Origin: Acheta domesticus | Lineage: Eukaryota > Arthropoda > Insecta > Orthoptera > Gryllidae | Reading direction: 5' to 3' | DNA: 64,000 nucleotides | Assembly: GCA_031308135.1 (NCBI GenBank) | Contig: JAHLJT010009419.1 | Location: 64,934,723 to 64,998,722, forward strand | In this document: positions 11,340 through 23,794 of the stretch, piece after piece | Numbering within the stretch: the stretch's first letter is position 1 | Layout: each line of letters opens with the position of its first letter | The notes under the pieces: generated by a model | What the model was told of the DNA's origin: nothing | The model's input: the letters and a program-made list of their open reading frames with translations, nothing else | Database searches by the model: none | Translations under genes and position numbers: made by a program

Positions 11340-13985
11340 GTATTTTGTTTTCTTTCTTGCTTTCATAGTTTTTGTACCACAGTATAAGGGCAGCTCAGCT
11401 CGTTTTTTGACTAGTTATGGACGCGCGTGCATACACCTAGAGAACCTGATGGTGACAAAGATAAACTTCGGATAGTTGCTGCTGAAGAATACGGATTTGT
11501 GAAGTCACATATATTAAGAGCTGATTAAAAAACTTAAAAAATAATTCGTGTCTTTCTTGACCTCGTGGTTTTATATTCCTAGGATTTAAGGGCAAGCCAT
11601 TAAATAAAACGTAACGTTATATACAAATTTTTAAACTATGGTTTTACCTGAACTTTTGAGCATCATCTCACTTTTAATATTCGGAGTAAAAATTGAATTT
11701 TTAGCACGCTGTGCATGCTCTAAACATAAACTCTTTTACTAGTGACGGTCTAAAAATCAAATTTATAAATTAAGTTATGTAGCAATAGCATAATGAATTG
11801 CGCAAAAAATAAGTTAACAAATCAGCTGCAACCTGCTACCAATGATCGGCAGAGTTCCAGAGCCAGCAAATTAAATTGAGTTCGGAAAGAAAATGGCCAT
11901 TCTATTATTATTCTGAAAGAAATTGAACGATCGCTCGTGTAAATTGCTGGAAATCTGAGATTATGTGCTGAATTAGATTGGAAATATACTGAATTCTGTG
12001 CGAATTATTCTAAGGTGAATTACTAGTAATAATAAATGGAATGCTATAAAACGAGTTGTGATTTGGGAGGAGTGGTAAAGATATATCTTAAGAAAGTTAA
12101 TACTTATACCCAGAAAAGGTGAGAAACGCGTTATTAAACAACAACATTGATTGATATGGATTGAAAGTAAATTCCATTTTTCTAAGTAATGGTGTCTCAT
12201 CTGTTAATCCTCGATAAGAAAACTTGTAGTCTGAGGTGTGAAATAAATAAAAGACGAAAATTTGGCTAATTTCCATCTACAAAAGTTGCTGCAATATAAA
12301 CACATAACTGTATTTGCATATTATTACGCAATGGCATGGTTAACTTCCATTGTAACACTCCAAAATTGGCCTCTCTTGTCCTTTGTACTGGAAAGAGTAG
12401 TGAGGCGTTTTCATGATTAAAGGGAGGACAGTCTAGGTCTCGCCAAAATAAAAATATTCAAATAAGTAAGGTCTGTTGTAAGTGGTCACACAACAAACCC
12501 GTACACAAAAAGTTTGTTTGACCCCTCTCCCCAAACAATTTCGTAACAAAGATCTTGCCTTTTCAGATTAAACGCATTTTTCGGCAAAACGTGATATTTG
12601 AGACACGTATTCTTTTCAATTACACTCCTTACCCCTTCATACAATGGCTTAAGAAAATGATCCACCCCTTTTTACCTCAGTAGTTTCCAGTCTTCTTAAA
12701 TGATCTCTTACTGGTGATGTAAAATTAAAATCGTATCTATTATGTTTAAAATAATATAAAACACCTTGAACGAGGAAGATAACGGCTATAATCGATTGAA
12801 GTTTATTACCTTTGGCCTCTTTATTCCTGTCAGCTTAGAAACACCTGTCAGAGAGCCTTCATTACACATCTCGATTTGACCTACATTATACTCTGGCTTG
12901 TTCTGAATAAAGGGCATTATTACGAATAGAATAGAAAAGAATACAGGAATGCATACATATGGTCATGTTATTCCGGGAACTCATGTTAGTTTTATTTTTC
13001 TATAGTGGAGCTAGTTCCTAACTGTAGATACTTTACAAACAAGAGAACACTTGTGGCGAACGTTTATAGAGCATGCATTATAGATTTTATATAAATTCCA
13101 AACATTGTCTTAATTAATTTTTATTTGTTTATTAATGATATATTTTATCGTACTCAAAATGGTGTAAGTTAAAATAAGTGACTCTCCAAAAAAACTTATG
13201 TCAACAGCTACACATGACTCCTACAATACGGTAAATTGCTTCTTGATGATTTTATATTATGTTCTTTATTGTGCCATGAATTTTTACTCATCGTATACAT
13301 CAGTCTTACCAACCAGATTTCGAAAACATGAAAAATAATTATAACAAAAAATATTACCAAGATGTCAGATTGAAGTTATGTTATTATTAATACTGTTAAT
13401 AAGGTATATTTAATAAAGTCAGACATAAGAATTTTATATCACTTCCCATTAACGTTTTTCAATCATACGAGTATCCGAAATTGCCTCGCTAACGCACAGC
13501 GGTCATCGATATATTAATGACGTCTTTAAATTAAAACTCATATTTTTTTTGTAAAATTTGTTACGGAACACCTTAAATGACTGACATGAAGCACTGGTTG
13601 GAGAGGGGCAGTTAGTTCCTTCGCTGTCCACGACTGCGTCACTGAGCAGGCAGTTGTAGTGTCTGCAGCTAGATGGCCGCACGAGCGCGTTTTGCGCACC
13701 TGTTGCCCCTCCGTCTTGTCAGGTGGGACAGCAGCGAGAAACTCTCGCTTGTTGTTTATTGATATATGACGAGCCCTGGCTTCTTGATTTTTTTAAATTT
13801 TGGAAATATCAACAATGATAATGTAAAAAGATTCTTCCAATTCTCCCAAGATATGAGATTTTTTATACGTTAAACCTCAAATATTTTTAGCACCTATTAT
13901 CATTGGTACGTTTTTTCCAATATCTAAGATTTGATTTTGTTTCATAGAGTCACCTCTTAATGTCTTTGTTCTACTTAATGAATTT
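11340..13985. other. Intergenic, no gene seen
   Basis: Mostly AT-rich sequence. A more GC-balanced patch at about 13590-13760 contains short CAG/CTG-rich words but no open frame with a recognisable domain. No repeat family could be assigned. Confidence 0.4.
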
Positions 13986-14049
13986 GTGTTTTGTCTTGTT
14001 TGTACAACTTGGAAACAAGAGAGGGTGAAACAAAATGGAAAACTTCTCT

Positions 14050-14250
14050 ACGTACCTTTCACCCCCTTTTTTCTCCTTTTCTCTTTTCCCCTATTCTCTC
14101 TTCTTATTTATTTTCTCTTCATTTCCCTATGTTTCTCTCTTTCTTTTTCTTCATTTTTCATTCTTTCTCTTTATCTCTTTCCACCTCTTTCTCTCTTTCT
14201 TTATCTCTCTCTTTCTCATTCTCTCTCTCTCTCTCTTTCTCTTCGCAGGC
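14050..14250. repeat. Pyrimidine-rich (CT/TTC) tract
   Basis: About 200 bp of nearly pure T/C on the + strand, ending in a (CT)n run. Open frames in all three + frames here are Phe/Ser/Leu low-complexity artefacts. Confidence 0.85.
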
Positions 14251-14399
14251 ACAAGCATGCATAAGTTCGTGAAAAATATGTTTAAAATACTACTTTTCGA
14301 CTTTACGAAAACGTTTGTACCTGAACATTGCTGTCTTTCGAATAAACCAGGAAATGGCGTGTCGGGTAATCCGGGAAATGTCAAAATATAAGCCTAATG

Positions 14400-15400
14400 A
14401 ACAGCAGCATCTGTAGAAAAGAGAGATGAACTGCAAAACAAGCCAAAAAGGTAAAAAGGTCAACAAGATCAAATAAGATGAAAATGTGAAAGGAAGTGTT
14501 GCAAAGACCCAGGGCCAAAGAAACGAAAGAAGAATGAATTCACTAAAGTTCGTAGATGACTTGATTTCTTCATAACTTGTTTGAAGTTCATGCTCCAACA
14601 CTTGAATCGCAACAGTTCGTTAGTGAGCAGCACTTTTAAACGAGCATTTTATTTGAGTTGTTCCAACTTCTAATAGAATGCAGAATATTTTGAACAAAGT
14701 AATGATTCATATTCTTTAACAACATTTTTGACATTTTTCTTTAATTTTTAACTTCACTTTTCATTTTTCATTTTTTGAATCGTAACCCGAGTAAATTTTT
14801 TATTTACTTTATTCACCATCATATGTGTGTATTGCTTATAACCTGAAAATTAAAAGAACATGCATGAACTATTGTTTTGCTTTCGTTTTTGTTACTTTTT
14901 GGCCTTTTCCAGTTTTACCCGTCCAGTTTTTAAATCACCTGATTTTTCATCTCTTTTTGGCGGTAGTGCACAAGAACTCGGGAATACATAATGAACATTA
15001 TTTCTGTAGGATACAAACTAGAAGATACCTCTACAAAAACACCACTTTTATTGAAAACTATATATTACAGCTAATCCAATTCTCAATTAGTTGGTCCAGC
15101 TCCAATTCTGGGTGTTAGATCTAAATACATTCTGGGTAATTTTCGAATTCGCCGGTCAATGTTTACATAATTCAAAATGGGTGAACAAAGCCCCGAAAAG
15201 GAATCTTCGAAGTGTACATCGAACTATAGTCGGATTAAATGCACATTAGCTAACAAGAAGTCGCTAGGGTATGTGAAGTATGTTATGGAACGAACTGTAG
15301 CTAATTCCAGTATTAGCCGGATGATGTACGAAAAGATCCGTTTATTTTCATTCATACAATTTTTTCTACACCGTCAGGTTAATACATGAAGTACCTCGCT
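14400..15400. other. Intergenic, no gene seen
   Basis: AT-rich sequence with short open frames lacking any domain. Nothing structured is visible before the MITE at 15406. Confidence 0.4.
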
Positions 15401-15405
15401 ACTAC

Positions 15406-15642
15406 TATACTGCGATTTTTCTAACTTTGCCCCTCAAGGCACGTCTTCACGACGGTATATGACACGTTATTTCGCGTCTTTCTCAGTGGTGCCGCTATAT
15501 ATTGCATGATCGCGACCGTATCAAGCAGTTCTTGTGATCATGCGACTCCTATCAGCACCACTGAGAAAGACGCCAAATACCGTGTGATATTCCATCGTGG
15601 CCATAGGGGCTTGAAGGGCAGAGTTAGAAAAATCGCACTATA
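15406..15642. mobile_element. TGCGATTTTT-ended MITE, copy 1 (long hairpin)
   Basis: The left arm begins TATACTGCGATTTTTCTAAC and the right arm, reverse-complemented, begins TATAGTGCGATTTTTCTAAC. Similarity continues for about 80 bp on each side to TCTTTCTCAGTGGTGC. The TATA next to each terminus may be the target duplication. The element is ~237 bp with a central loop of about 75 bp and no coding capacity. It shares its terminal motif and layout with the element at 24500-24670. Confidence 0.85.
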
Positions 15643-15991
15643 ATATTAGACATATTTCGAGGTTAAGTCGTGACATGTACGTTTGAAACAATTCTCTACA
15701 ATGAAGGCGATGAATATCAGCAACTAATTATTTCCATTCTCAATTTGGTTCGATGTCAGTAGAGCAAAGAAGTTTCAACTAATTTGTTTCTTCTATCTTA
15801 GGAAGATACATTTATATACAATTCGTACGAATTTTTTAACTCTGTTGGAAGACATTTTAAGCGTTTAAATTTAAACTTTAATTCTTCAATTGCAGTAGTA
15901 ATAATAAAGTTGCATATGGTTTCAAAATATGCAGCGAATAAATCATGTGGCGATAATCAAGTTTTAGGAATGTGATGACCAGTGTGATGGT

Positions 15992-16594
15992 TTAAGGCCG
16001 TAGCACGATGAGAAGGATAAAAATGCCTTCAAGCTTAATTGAATTTTGAATTGAGGGCATGTTTAATGTTATTTTGCAAATCATTTTCCCAAAATATCAG
16101 AAACGAATTTCCCTCAGAGATAAAGTTCTGAAAAAATTATGAGACATAGCTGATATCTACACATAAAAAAAGTCGGGAAATTCAAATTTTCAAACATGAT
16201 TAAATTATTATTCGGTATTTTTCTACATTTTATTTCTAACGTGACGACTCAAAGAAATTCGTACAAATTGGTAGTAAGATGTTCTTCATTTCTGATTTTT
16301 CTTCAGATTTTTCATATTAGTGCCACATATTGAAAAAATTAGTAACATTTTTCGTCATTTATACGCATATAAATCATAAGTTAATACATTTTCTAAGAAA
16401 TATACTTTTCAGGATGAAAATCATGTCATTTTACCATACAAAAATATTGCGATACTTTTTATAGCCAAATTCAAATTTTCAAAAATAAAAAAATAAAAAA
16501 AATAATTTTTATCATGTTTTGTGACCTGTTTTGATATTAAAAAATTGAAAATTATTTGAAATGATTTTAACTCAAATCCTATTTCAATTTCTTC

Positions 16595-16660
<66 letters not shown>

Positions 16661-17374
16661 ATCAAAGTATACAATTTTTCTGTTTTTTGGAAAAAATGAA
16701 TAATTGTGAACATATTCAGAAATAATGTACGTTACGTAAAATCATTTCAAATTATTTTAAAATTTTTCACATCAAAACGGGTCACAAAAATATGATAAAT
16801 ATGATTTTTTTTAATTTGACGCAAAAGTAATCTGCAACATTTTTGTATGGTAAAATTATATGATTTTCATCCAGAAAAGTATTTTTTGTAGAAAAGTGAT
16901 TAACTTATTATAAGTTATATGCGTATAAATGACGAAAAAAGTTATTAATGTTTTCAGTATGACGCACCAATAAGAAAAATCCGAAAAAATCTATAGTAGA
17001 GAACACCTGAATACCGATTTGTAGAATTTTTTGGAGTCGTCACTCTAGAAATAAAACAGAAAAATACCTGAAAATAATTTAATAATTTTTTAAAATTGAA
17101 TTTCCCTACAATTTGTTTTTGAAAAATCTCTCCACGATACGAATAGATGCCAACTACGTCTCATATTTTTTAGAATTGTGTCTCTAAGTAATGTTATTAA
17201 AAAATAAACAAAAACCGAAAATTCGTATTTTTTTATATCTTACAAAATAATCAGATTGCTGTTTCTGAGATTTTAGGAAAATGTCTTTCAAAATAACATT
17301 AAACATGCCGTCTATTCAAAATTGAATTAAGCTTGGAGGTATTTTTACTCCCGTGATCCTGCTACAGCCTTTAT
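15992..17374. mobile_element. 1.4-kb foldback element with ~600-bp inverted arms
   Basis: The left end (TTAAGGCCGTAGCA, then CAAGCTTAATTGAATTTTGA and GGCATGTTTAATGTTATTTT) is matched in inverted order at the right end (AAAATAACATTAAACATGCC ... TGCTACAGCCTTTA). Further paired blocks occur inward, for example ATACGCATATAAATCATAAG against CTTATTATAAGTTATATGCG. The arms meet around an (ATT)n microsatellite at about 16593-16659. No coding capacity is seen. It is a foldback or large MITE; the superfamily is unknown. Confidence 0.8.
16593..16659. repeat. (ATT)n microsatellite at the centre of the foldback
   Basis: About 22 uninterrupted ATT units lying almost exactly between the two inverted arms of the 15992-17374 element. 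Confidence 0.95.
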
Positions 17375-17379
17375 TTAAA

Positions 17380-18410
17380 AAATAACTCAAAAGAATGTTC
17401 TTTTCAAATGAGGTGCCAGGAGGGAAGGATTTAATTACTTAAAGGCCTCCTATTTCCTACACCTTCATGAAATACATAAAAATTCTTTGTATGGTGTCAT
17501 ACTGACTGACAATCTGATAATTCATGACGACAGTTACTGGGTTCATTTTCAATTAAAACAATCACAGAGTTTACAAAACCCAAAGGGTTCAACCCTGAAA
17601 ACATTAGTATTTGCTCGCAAAATGAATTTCAAAACGCAACATGATTACATTCGTATAATCACTACCATTACGACCATGTCTACATTCATATGCACGACTT
17701 TCCTTTTTTCTTTTTAGACAGGTGACTGTCAATATTTATTGTATTTTTCTTCTTCCTTCGTAATAATCTTAAGTACAATAATTCATCAACGAGTTCTTGA
17801 GGAATACTTTAAATAAACAAGGAGGTGCGTAGCTACCGACATATTTAATTTTCTTTTACTTTTGCCAAAACAGGTATTTGGATATTGATTTCAACTGTAA
17901 CCATTTATGGGCTAATTAAAGGTTACGAAAACGTCAGTATTATAATGAGATATTCAAGAACAGTGCCTAAGCAAGTTAAAGTGTTACCAAAGGACGGTGT
18001 GAGAGCTATCACCTCACTTCCCACTAAAATGAATCTCAATGTCTCCACTATCGTAGGATTTGGTAAAACTAAAGAGTGATTCGTTTTTTTTACATTTTGC
18101 ATTTCTATTTTCCCGCCTAATGAACCAAATAAAACCAAATACTTATAGACCAAAGAATTTGTGTGAGGGCAATCGAGAGTAGAGAGAACAATACAATGCA
18201 ATATCCTATTGACACAACGCCCGTACTTCATGCTAAAGTGGCATTTTTTACGTGTTCCGTACTGTTTTAAGGCAAATATTTCCTCGTCATTGCTTTAAAC
18301 TTAAAGATATATAACAAATCACGAACATAACTTAATCCTGACGTGTGTACCCAATTAGAGCTCAAAAGCTTCTAATTGACCCGAATCACCTTTGATAACA
18401 ATTTTCCTTC
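17380..18410. other. Intergenic, no gene seen
   Basis: AT-rich sequence. Short open frames on both strands have no recognised domain. It ends at the truncated 5' side of a LINE relic. Confidence 0.4.
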
Positions 18411-18412
18411 TT

Positions 18413-19615
18413 TAAAGGCATTGTGTGCACTCAAGATATTTTTACGCATCATACATGCTCGTATTTGGATAAAAGTAGAAGTTGAAATAGGAAATACACA
18501 ATTTGGTTTTAGAAATGCTTTTGGTACACGAGAAGCCCTGTTTGCCACTCAAGATTTAGTGCAGAAATGTTTAGATCAAAGTCGAGAAATATTTTTATGT
18601 TTTATTGATTTTAAAAGGCGTTTGATAATGTGAAACACGATAGGCTTATGAATATTTTGAAGAGTATTAATAAAGATTCTAATATAGACAGGGGTGTATT
18701 CTGTCTCCATTGCTATTTAACCTGTATTCTGAACATGTTTTTAAAGATGCCTTACAGGATTTTAATCTGGGTGTAAAAGTGAATGGTATTCCTATTTCTA
18801 ATCTACGTTACGCAGATGATACACTAATCTTGGCAGAATCTGCTGCGGATCTGCAAGAAATAATGAACAGAATAAATCGAGCTTGCAATGATTATGGATT
18901 AGAAATAAATGTACATAAAACAAAGTACATGCTAATTAGTAAGAAAGGTGGAAGACCATTTCAACAGTCTATCAATGATCGACCGATTGAGCAGGCTTCT
19001 CAATATAAATATTTGGGGCAAATTTTAAATGAGTCGTGGAAATCAGATTTCGAAATAAAAACGAGAATTGAAATAGAAAGATCCATATTCTGCAAAATGA
19101 GGAATTGTCTATGTAGCAGAGACTTGAGTTTTATCCTCAAATGGAGAGCAGCAAAATGTTACATGGCAACTGTTCTCTTATACGGTGCTGAAACATGGAC
19201 TCTGAAAACAGCATCAATTAATAGACTGGAGGCATTCGAGATGTGGATGATCAGGAGAATGTTAAGAATCCCCTGAACTGACAAAGTTAGTAATGATTAC
19301 ATACTACTACATGAAAAATGGTATATGCCGAGAGATATTAAAAATGATTAAAATTAGAAAAACATTGTATCTTGGCCATTTACTTAGAAACCCCAAATAT
19401 GAACTATTACAACTAATAATGATGGAGAAAGTTCAGGGCAGAAGGGGAGTCGGCAGGAAGAAGATGTCCTGGTTGGCAAACATCCGAAAATGGACAGGTA
19501 TCTCGAGTGCTTCTGAGTTGTTCCATGTGGCACAAGACAGAAAAGTTCGGGGAAGTGGTCGCCAATCTCCAGTAATGGAGACGGCACATCAAGAAAAAAA
19601 GGCATGGTAGTGTTT
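18413..19615 (+). pseudogene. 5'-truncated LINE (non-LTR) reverse transcriptase relic
   Basis: A reverse transcriptase coding region is spread over three frames. The N-terminal fingers piece (NTQFGFRNAFGTREALFATQ, FIDFK) is at about 18413-18635. The palm piece is at 18710-19276, with LRYADDTLILAESAADLQEI (YADD at 18809-18820) and VLLYGAETWTL. The C-terminal piece is at 19293-19610, with LGHLLRNPKYELLQL and GRRGVGRKKMSWL. A stop plus frameshift near 18633, and another stop and frame change near 19276, inactivate it. The 5' end (endonuclease) is missing, the usual outcome of target-primed insertion. Exact clade is not assigned. Confidence 0.93.
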
Positions 19616-19619
19616 TTTC

Positions 19620-20885
19620 ATCTCAGTCTGAGAAGTGTATTTTTCCGCCAAAATCTCGATCTTGACGCATTGGGGATTTCAATCTGTCCACTTTGTTCTA
19701 CGAATATACTAGGAAAATAAAAATGTCTGAACAATCTAGAGAACACCTTTAACAGATAAAATAATTTCGCCCAGAGACGAAATGAAAAACCCGGTTACAA
19801 ACGCCTTAACTCTTACACACATAAATAATGCAGGAAATAGTAAGCAAATCTCCATGAATTTTATTGTAATGGTCAATATAGTTTACAAAGAAAAGTGACA
19901 TGGTCTAGAACCAGTTACACGAGAGTTTTTTTGACACCTTCTCAATTTTACATTAGGGCCTGTTTATATGAATACTTGGTTAGTAGCTTAATAAAATGTG
20001 TTTAAGAAAGTACATGTGCTTGTTAATACAACGTTAAAGAAGAAACCAAAGCGGTGATCAGCAAAGTTATAATACAGAAATATAATTACAGCAGTCCGAA
20101 ATTGCATTTTTTGCAATATCTTCTAACCCAGACAATCCATGCAATATTTAGAATTATCAGTTGAACAAATTACCAATAGATTAAGGTACGAATGCGCCAG
20201 AAAATGAGGAAAATAATATCCAATTTTATTGGTATCTTCCAACACAAATTCTGGTCACAGATAACGTTAGCTCTACCATCAAGAAATTACGGGTGAGCAG
20301 CGTGAAAACAGCTATGTACTCCGCGCATACTACAACGTCTCCTTTGTCAATCAAAGCAATGCTACCATGCGTTTCATATCGATAATGGATCGATGCTTTT
20401 GGAGAGCGATTGCGTCACAAGCAAATAGTGTCAATTGCTTGGCGTCAGTTGACAGTGCATTTTCTCAAGAACGCATACCTAGGGACCTTCCCCCGCCCAA
20501 GAGATAGGAATAAAGAACAGTTGCCCAACAAACAAGTCGTGCCGTCACCCTTGAAAATATATTTTATTACATCGGAACGAATATTTGGTTAACAATTCTT
20601 GCCAAGAATGCAGATTTTTTTGTTTACTCCGAATCCAACTTGTCTAGGGTAGTGCAGAAAGAATAGTCGGATTTAAACAGACCAACATATTGTAAGAAGT
20701 ACAATCATTATTTGAAAATACATTCAGAACACAGGTAAAGGTATGCCTCTTAGTAATTATTGATAATAGTGACTGTTACTTGAATATTACCCCAGGAAAC
20801 TGACCATCATTGCTTTTAATACATTATTCCAAGTGGTGAACGAAAGCTTACATCACACGTTGAACTATGTCCAAGGGTATTTCCT
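19620..20885. other. Intergenic, no gene seen
   Basis: AT-rich sequence between the LINE relic and a minus-strand mariner-type relic. No supported gene or repeat. Confidence 0.4.
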
Positions 20886-20889
20886 ACTA

Positions 20890-21670
20890 GGCTTCTTTTA
20901 TACGGTGCTTACGATCTGCAAACGTGTGAGTGCGTGTTTTGTGGACTTCACTGTAGTGATATCCTCATGAGAAGAAATCAGGTGTAGTCAAATCTTTCTT
21001 CCGCGCTGGCCAGCTGATGTCTCCAAATCTGGGAAATAATCGACCTTGAAAATCAGGGCCGAAGGTATCCATGTATTGCCGTGTCTTATGAGATGTTGCC
21101 CCATTGTATTAGAACCATACCTGGGGTAGGTTGTGAATGACCAGCGCTGGAAGAAGAACGGTATTTACCATATTCATGCAGAGATCGCTAGTAACTGTAA
21201 CAGAATGGCCATTGTGGTACTGGAAGAAATAATGATGCCAAACAAAGCAACGGCACAACATTTTGTCACATATTCGCTATGATTCGGCTTGTCAGGCAGC
21301 TCACGTGGGTTTTCTGATGCATAGTGCCGACCATTTTGCTTGTTCACGACTCTGCTAAGCTAAAAATTATCATCATCAGACATAATTAAGTTATTGGAGA
21401 TCTACGATTCGACTCCTAAACGACCAAAGAAATCCATAGCAAATATACTTCGAGCAACTTTATCATTTTCTTTCAACTGTTGTACAGCCTGCATCTTAAA
21501 GGAATGGAACGGTAGATCGTAATGGATGATACGCTGCAAGAGACGAGTCTAAGATGCTTTAGCGCTAAGGCATGTCTAATAGTGGAACGCCGAGGAATTC
21601 GGATTAGTGTTTGACGGGCTGCCGCTATCCGCGCGTGTGACCTAGGACACCCTGGACTTTTCAACTAAAG
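20890..21670 (-). pseudogene. Mariner-type DNA transposase relic
   Basis: Read on the minus strand from about 21670. A degraded N-terminal segment (ARQTLIRIPRRSTIRHA) is followed by a linker with MQAVQQLKENDK and FAMDFFGRL. Next is the catalytic region with NNLIMSDDD and VNKQNGRHYASENPRELPDK. The C-terminal part has HKTRQYMDTFGPDF, FGDISWPARKKDLTTPDFF and YSEVHKTRTHTFAD. This order matches mariner-type transposases (SENPR, then WPARSPDL and DFFLWG). Stops, frameshifts and a degraded middle make it non-functional. It is oriented opposite to the relic at 10640-11185. Confidence 0.85.
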
Positions 21671-21686
21671 GCTAGATGCATTAATA

Positions 21687-21728
21687 CGAAATTGGTTCAC
21701 ACACCCTACGGTGGGTGAACCAATTTCG
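21687..21728. repeat. 14-bp perfect hairpin
   Basis: CGAAATTGGTTCAC at 21687-21700 and GTGAACCAATTTCG at 21715-21728 form a perfect inverted repeat with a 14-base spacer. It lies just outside the 5' side of the minus-strand transposase relic and may be a remnant of that element's terminus. Confidence 0.6.
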
Positions 21729-21729
21729 G

Positions 21730-23270
21730 TGGTCAGGAACTTTGTCGTGACGTGTCGGCCTGAAATGGCTTCGAAAGATTCTTTTCACAGTAATGGGAGA
21801 CTCGTTATTTTTTAATTATGTTTCGGCGAAGAGCTGTGTTCTGGTATACACTTTTGCCATAATTGCAAAAGGTCGGTCTTCTCCACTTTATTCCACATAC
21901 TTACATTGCGCATGCGCGAACAGTGCGTCTGTACTTGGTGACTAAAAAAAAGGCTATTCTTTCTGTCCAAACTTATAAATGGTTTAGGGTAGGGATCCCA
22001 GAAACAAGAAAACGTGCACAGAATACACTTTTCTCCGTGGCACTTTTGTTTATTACAGAAGTTGGCGCGTCCAGAATCACTAATTAATCAATCAATTATT
22101 AATCTTAATGTCATCGACAGAGCATTAATAGACCTCCTGCAGAACGTAGGTACCAAGATAGAGCTCTGGAGATAATCTGCTCCTGTTGAAAATGACGCAC
22201 ACATACACAAACACGTCCATCCTCCTATCGTTCTGCCCATCCAACCACCAATCCAACGGCGACATCCATCCACTATTTCAACGGCCCCTCCATCAACCAA
22301 TACAATCACCCATCAATGCACTATGAAACGCATTTCATTTGTTTCAGGAAATATCAAAATCTCAGTATTATCTTCAAAACGTTGATCTCGAAACTTTGGA
22401 TGCATCCCAATCATTTTTCTCCAGGTATTGCCGATCCAAATGAAACAGAGTCCAAGGAGGCAATTGCGAAATTGAGTTGATCAAAATACTTGAAAAATTT
22501 CATGCCATTTTTTGTAGCGTAATTTACTTTTCGTATCATCATTCACAGTTAAGAATTTGTTCTCAATACTGTAGTTAAATTGTCTTAACTCAAGAAACAC
22601 AGGAACAAAAAGTTACTCTTAGCGGTTGGCATCCGTTAAGAGTTTTTATCTCCGAATTCTGTTATGAATAATCGAAATAAATGAATTGTAGCTAGAGATG
22701 AAAGATCAGTTTTTCTAATCTAAGAAAAGGTATTTTTGTTCGTATTATTTTTTTCTTATAAAATGTTATTACGATGAGTATAGAACTATTAAAGATCGAT
22801 ATCACAAATGACTGAATTGGTATTTGCTAATAGTGACAAAATCCATTTAACAACTATTACTATAGTTTCGATTACATTTGTTTAATCAATATTTCTATCC
22901 TCCTAACTATAAAAACCATCAATTATTTTGAATTTTCGCAACATAAATATAGGTTTTATTTACTATTAAACTAAAAAAAACAAAGAATGAGAATATTGTT
23001 TCACTGCTAATTCAATTTTCGTAAATCCCAATGAGTTAATGTGTTTATTTCTTGTCAACAATTTAATTAAAACAACAAAATAAATATTCTGTTTGAGAAA
23101 AAAACGAGGGAATGGTTCCACTCAGGAAGTTTTAATTACACACTTCGTATAAATGGAAGACCGACGGGACGATCAGCCTCAAGAACCCGCACTAAGAGAG
23201 AATGGCTGGAGCGGGTCTTCACGGAAAATTCCGCAATACGCCAAAAAAATAAATAAATACTAAAAAAGAA
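21730..23270. other. Intergenic or first intron of Osiris gene 2; no exon seen
   Basis: If the exon at 23306-23687 is spliced at the donor proposed here, this stretch and everything to its left is its first intron. The minus strand shows no segment with the basic-plus-hydrophobic pattern of Osiris exon 2. The sequence is AT-rich throughout. Confidence 0.45.
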
Positions 23271-23305
23271 TTGCTATATTACAAAATAAAATGTTAGAGC
23301 ATTAC

Positions 23306-23687
23306 CTTCCTCGACGTTGCCCTGAGCTCCCGGCAGCTGCAGCCGCACCGCATGACGTCTCAGAAAGGCAGCCACGCGCTCACCCAGCGTCGCGCCCTGG
23401 GAACGGCCCTTCCTCTCGCCCTTCTCCTCTCCGTCCTCGTCCTCCGTCCTCACAATGGACGCGGCGCCGCCCAGCACCTCCACTCTCGGCATGTCCTCAG
23501 CCCGCCGCAGCAACTCCACCACCTCCGCCTCCACGCTCTCCTCCTCGTCCTCAGGGGGATGCTGGAGGATGGGCTCCTCCACCCCCGTCCCCGCCCCCGG
23601 CGCCGCCGCCGCCGCCGCCGCCCCCGCCGCCGGCTGCAGCCCCGCACACACCACCACTAACAGGCACAACGCCCACAGGATCCTCAT
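23306..23687 (-). CDS. Osiris-family protein, first coding exon (partial gene)
   Basis: The ATG at 23687 opens a 127-codon exon ending at a GAAG|GTAATG donor (23305/23304), phase 1. Residues 1-22 are a signal peptide (MRILWALCLLVVVCAGLQPA...). Then come an Ala run (23-29), an acidic stretch (HPPEDEEESVEAEV, 43-56), and LLRRAEDMPRVEVLGG (59-74). The end is LGERVAAFLRRHAVRLQLPG (101-120), the Leu/Arg segment that precedes the intron in many Osiris proteins. The paired-cysteine motif usual after the signal peptide is absent. Known for the family: insect-specific secretory or endosomal proteins of cuticle-forming epithelia, in tandem clusters. The exon follows a good TATA/initiator and lies 17 kb downstream of another Osiris gene on the same strand. 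The basic and hydrophobic exon is not found to the left, so the intron exceeds 23 kb or the gene is broken. Confidence 0.82.
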
Positions 23688-23760
23688 CGCGACCGGTAAG
23701 ACACCCCTGCGCACAGTCCACAAAACAACGACGCACCCCACGGGCCCACGCGACAATAAA

Positions 23761-23794
23761 TGAAGACACGCGCCTTCGTCGCTCAGCTTTTTAT
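23761..23794 (-). promoter_or_regulatory. Core promoter of the partial Osiris gene
   Basis: On the minus strand, ATAAAAAG (23794-23787) is followed 32 bases after its T by TTCATTT, a good arthropod initiator (TCAKTY) with the A at 23761. This predicts a 74-nt leader before the ATG at 23687. The agreement of TATA spacing, initiator and start codon supports both promoter and gene start. Confidence 0.7.

Noticed and set aside
13986..14391. Three overlapping open frames on the + strand
   Set aside because: They lie in a CT-rich tract and encode only Phe/Ser/Leu repeats.
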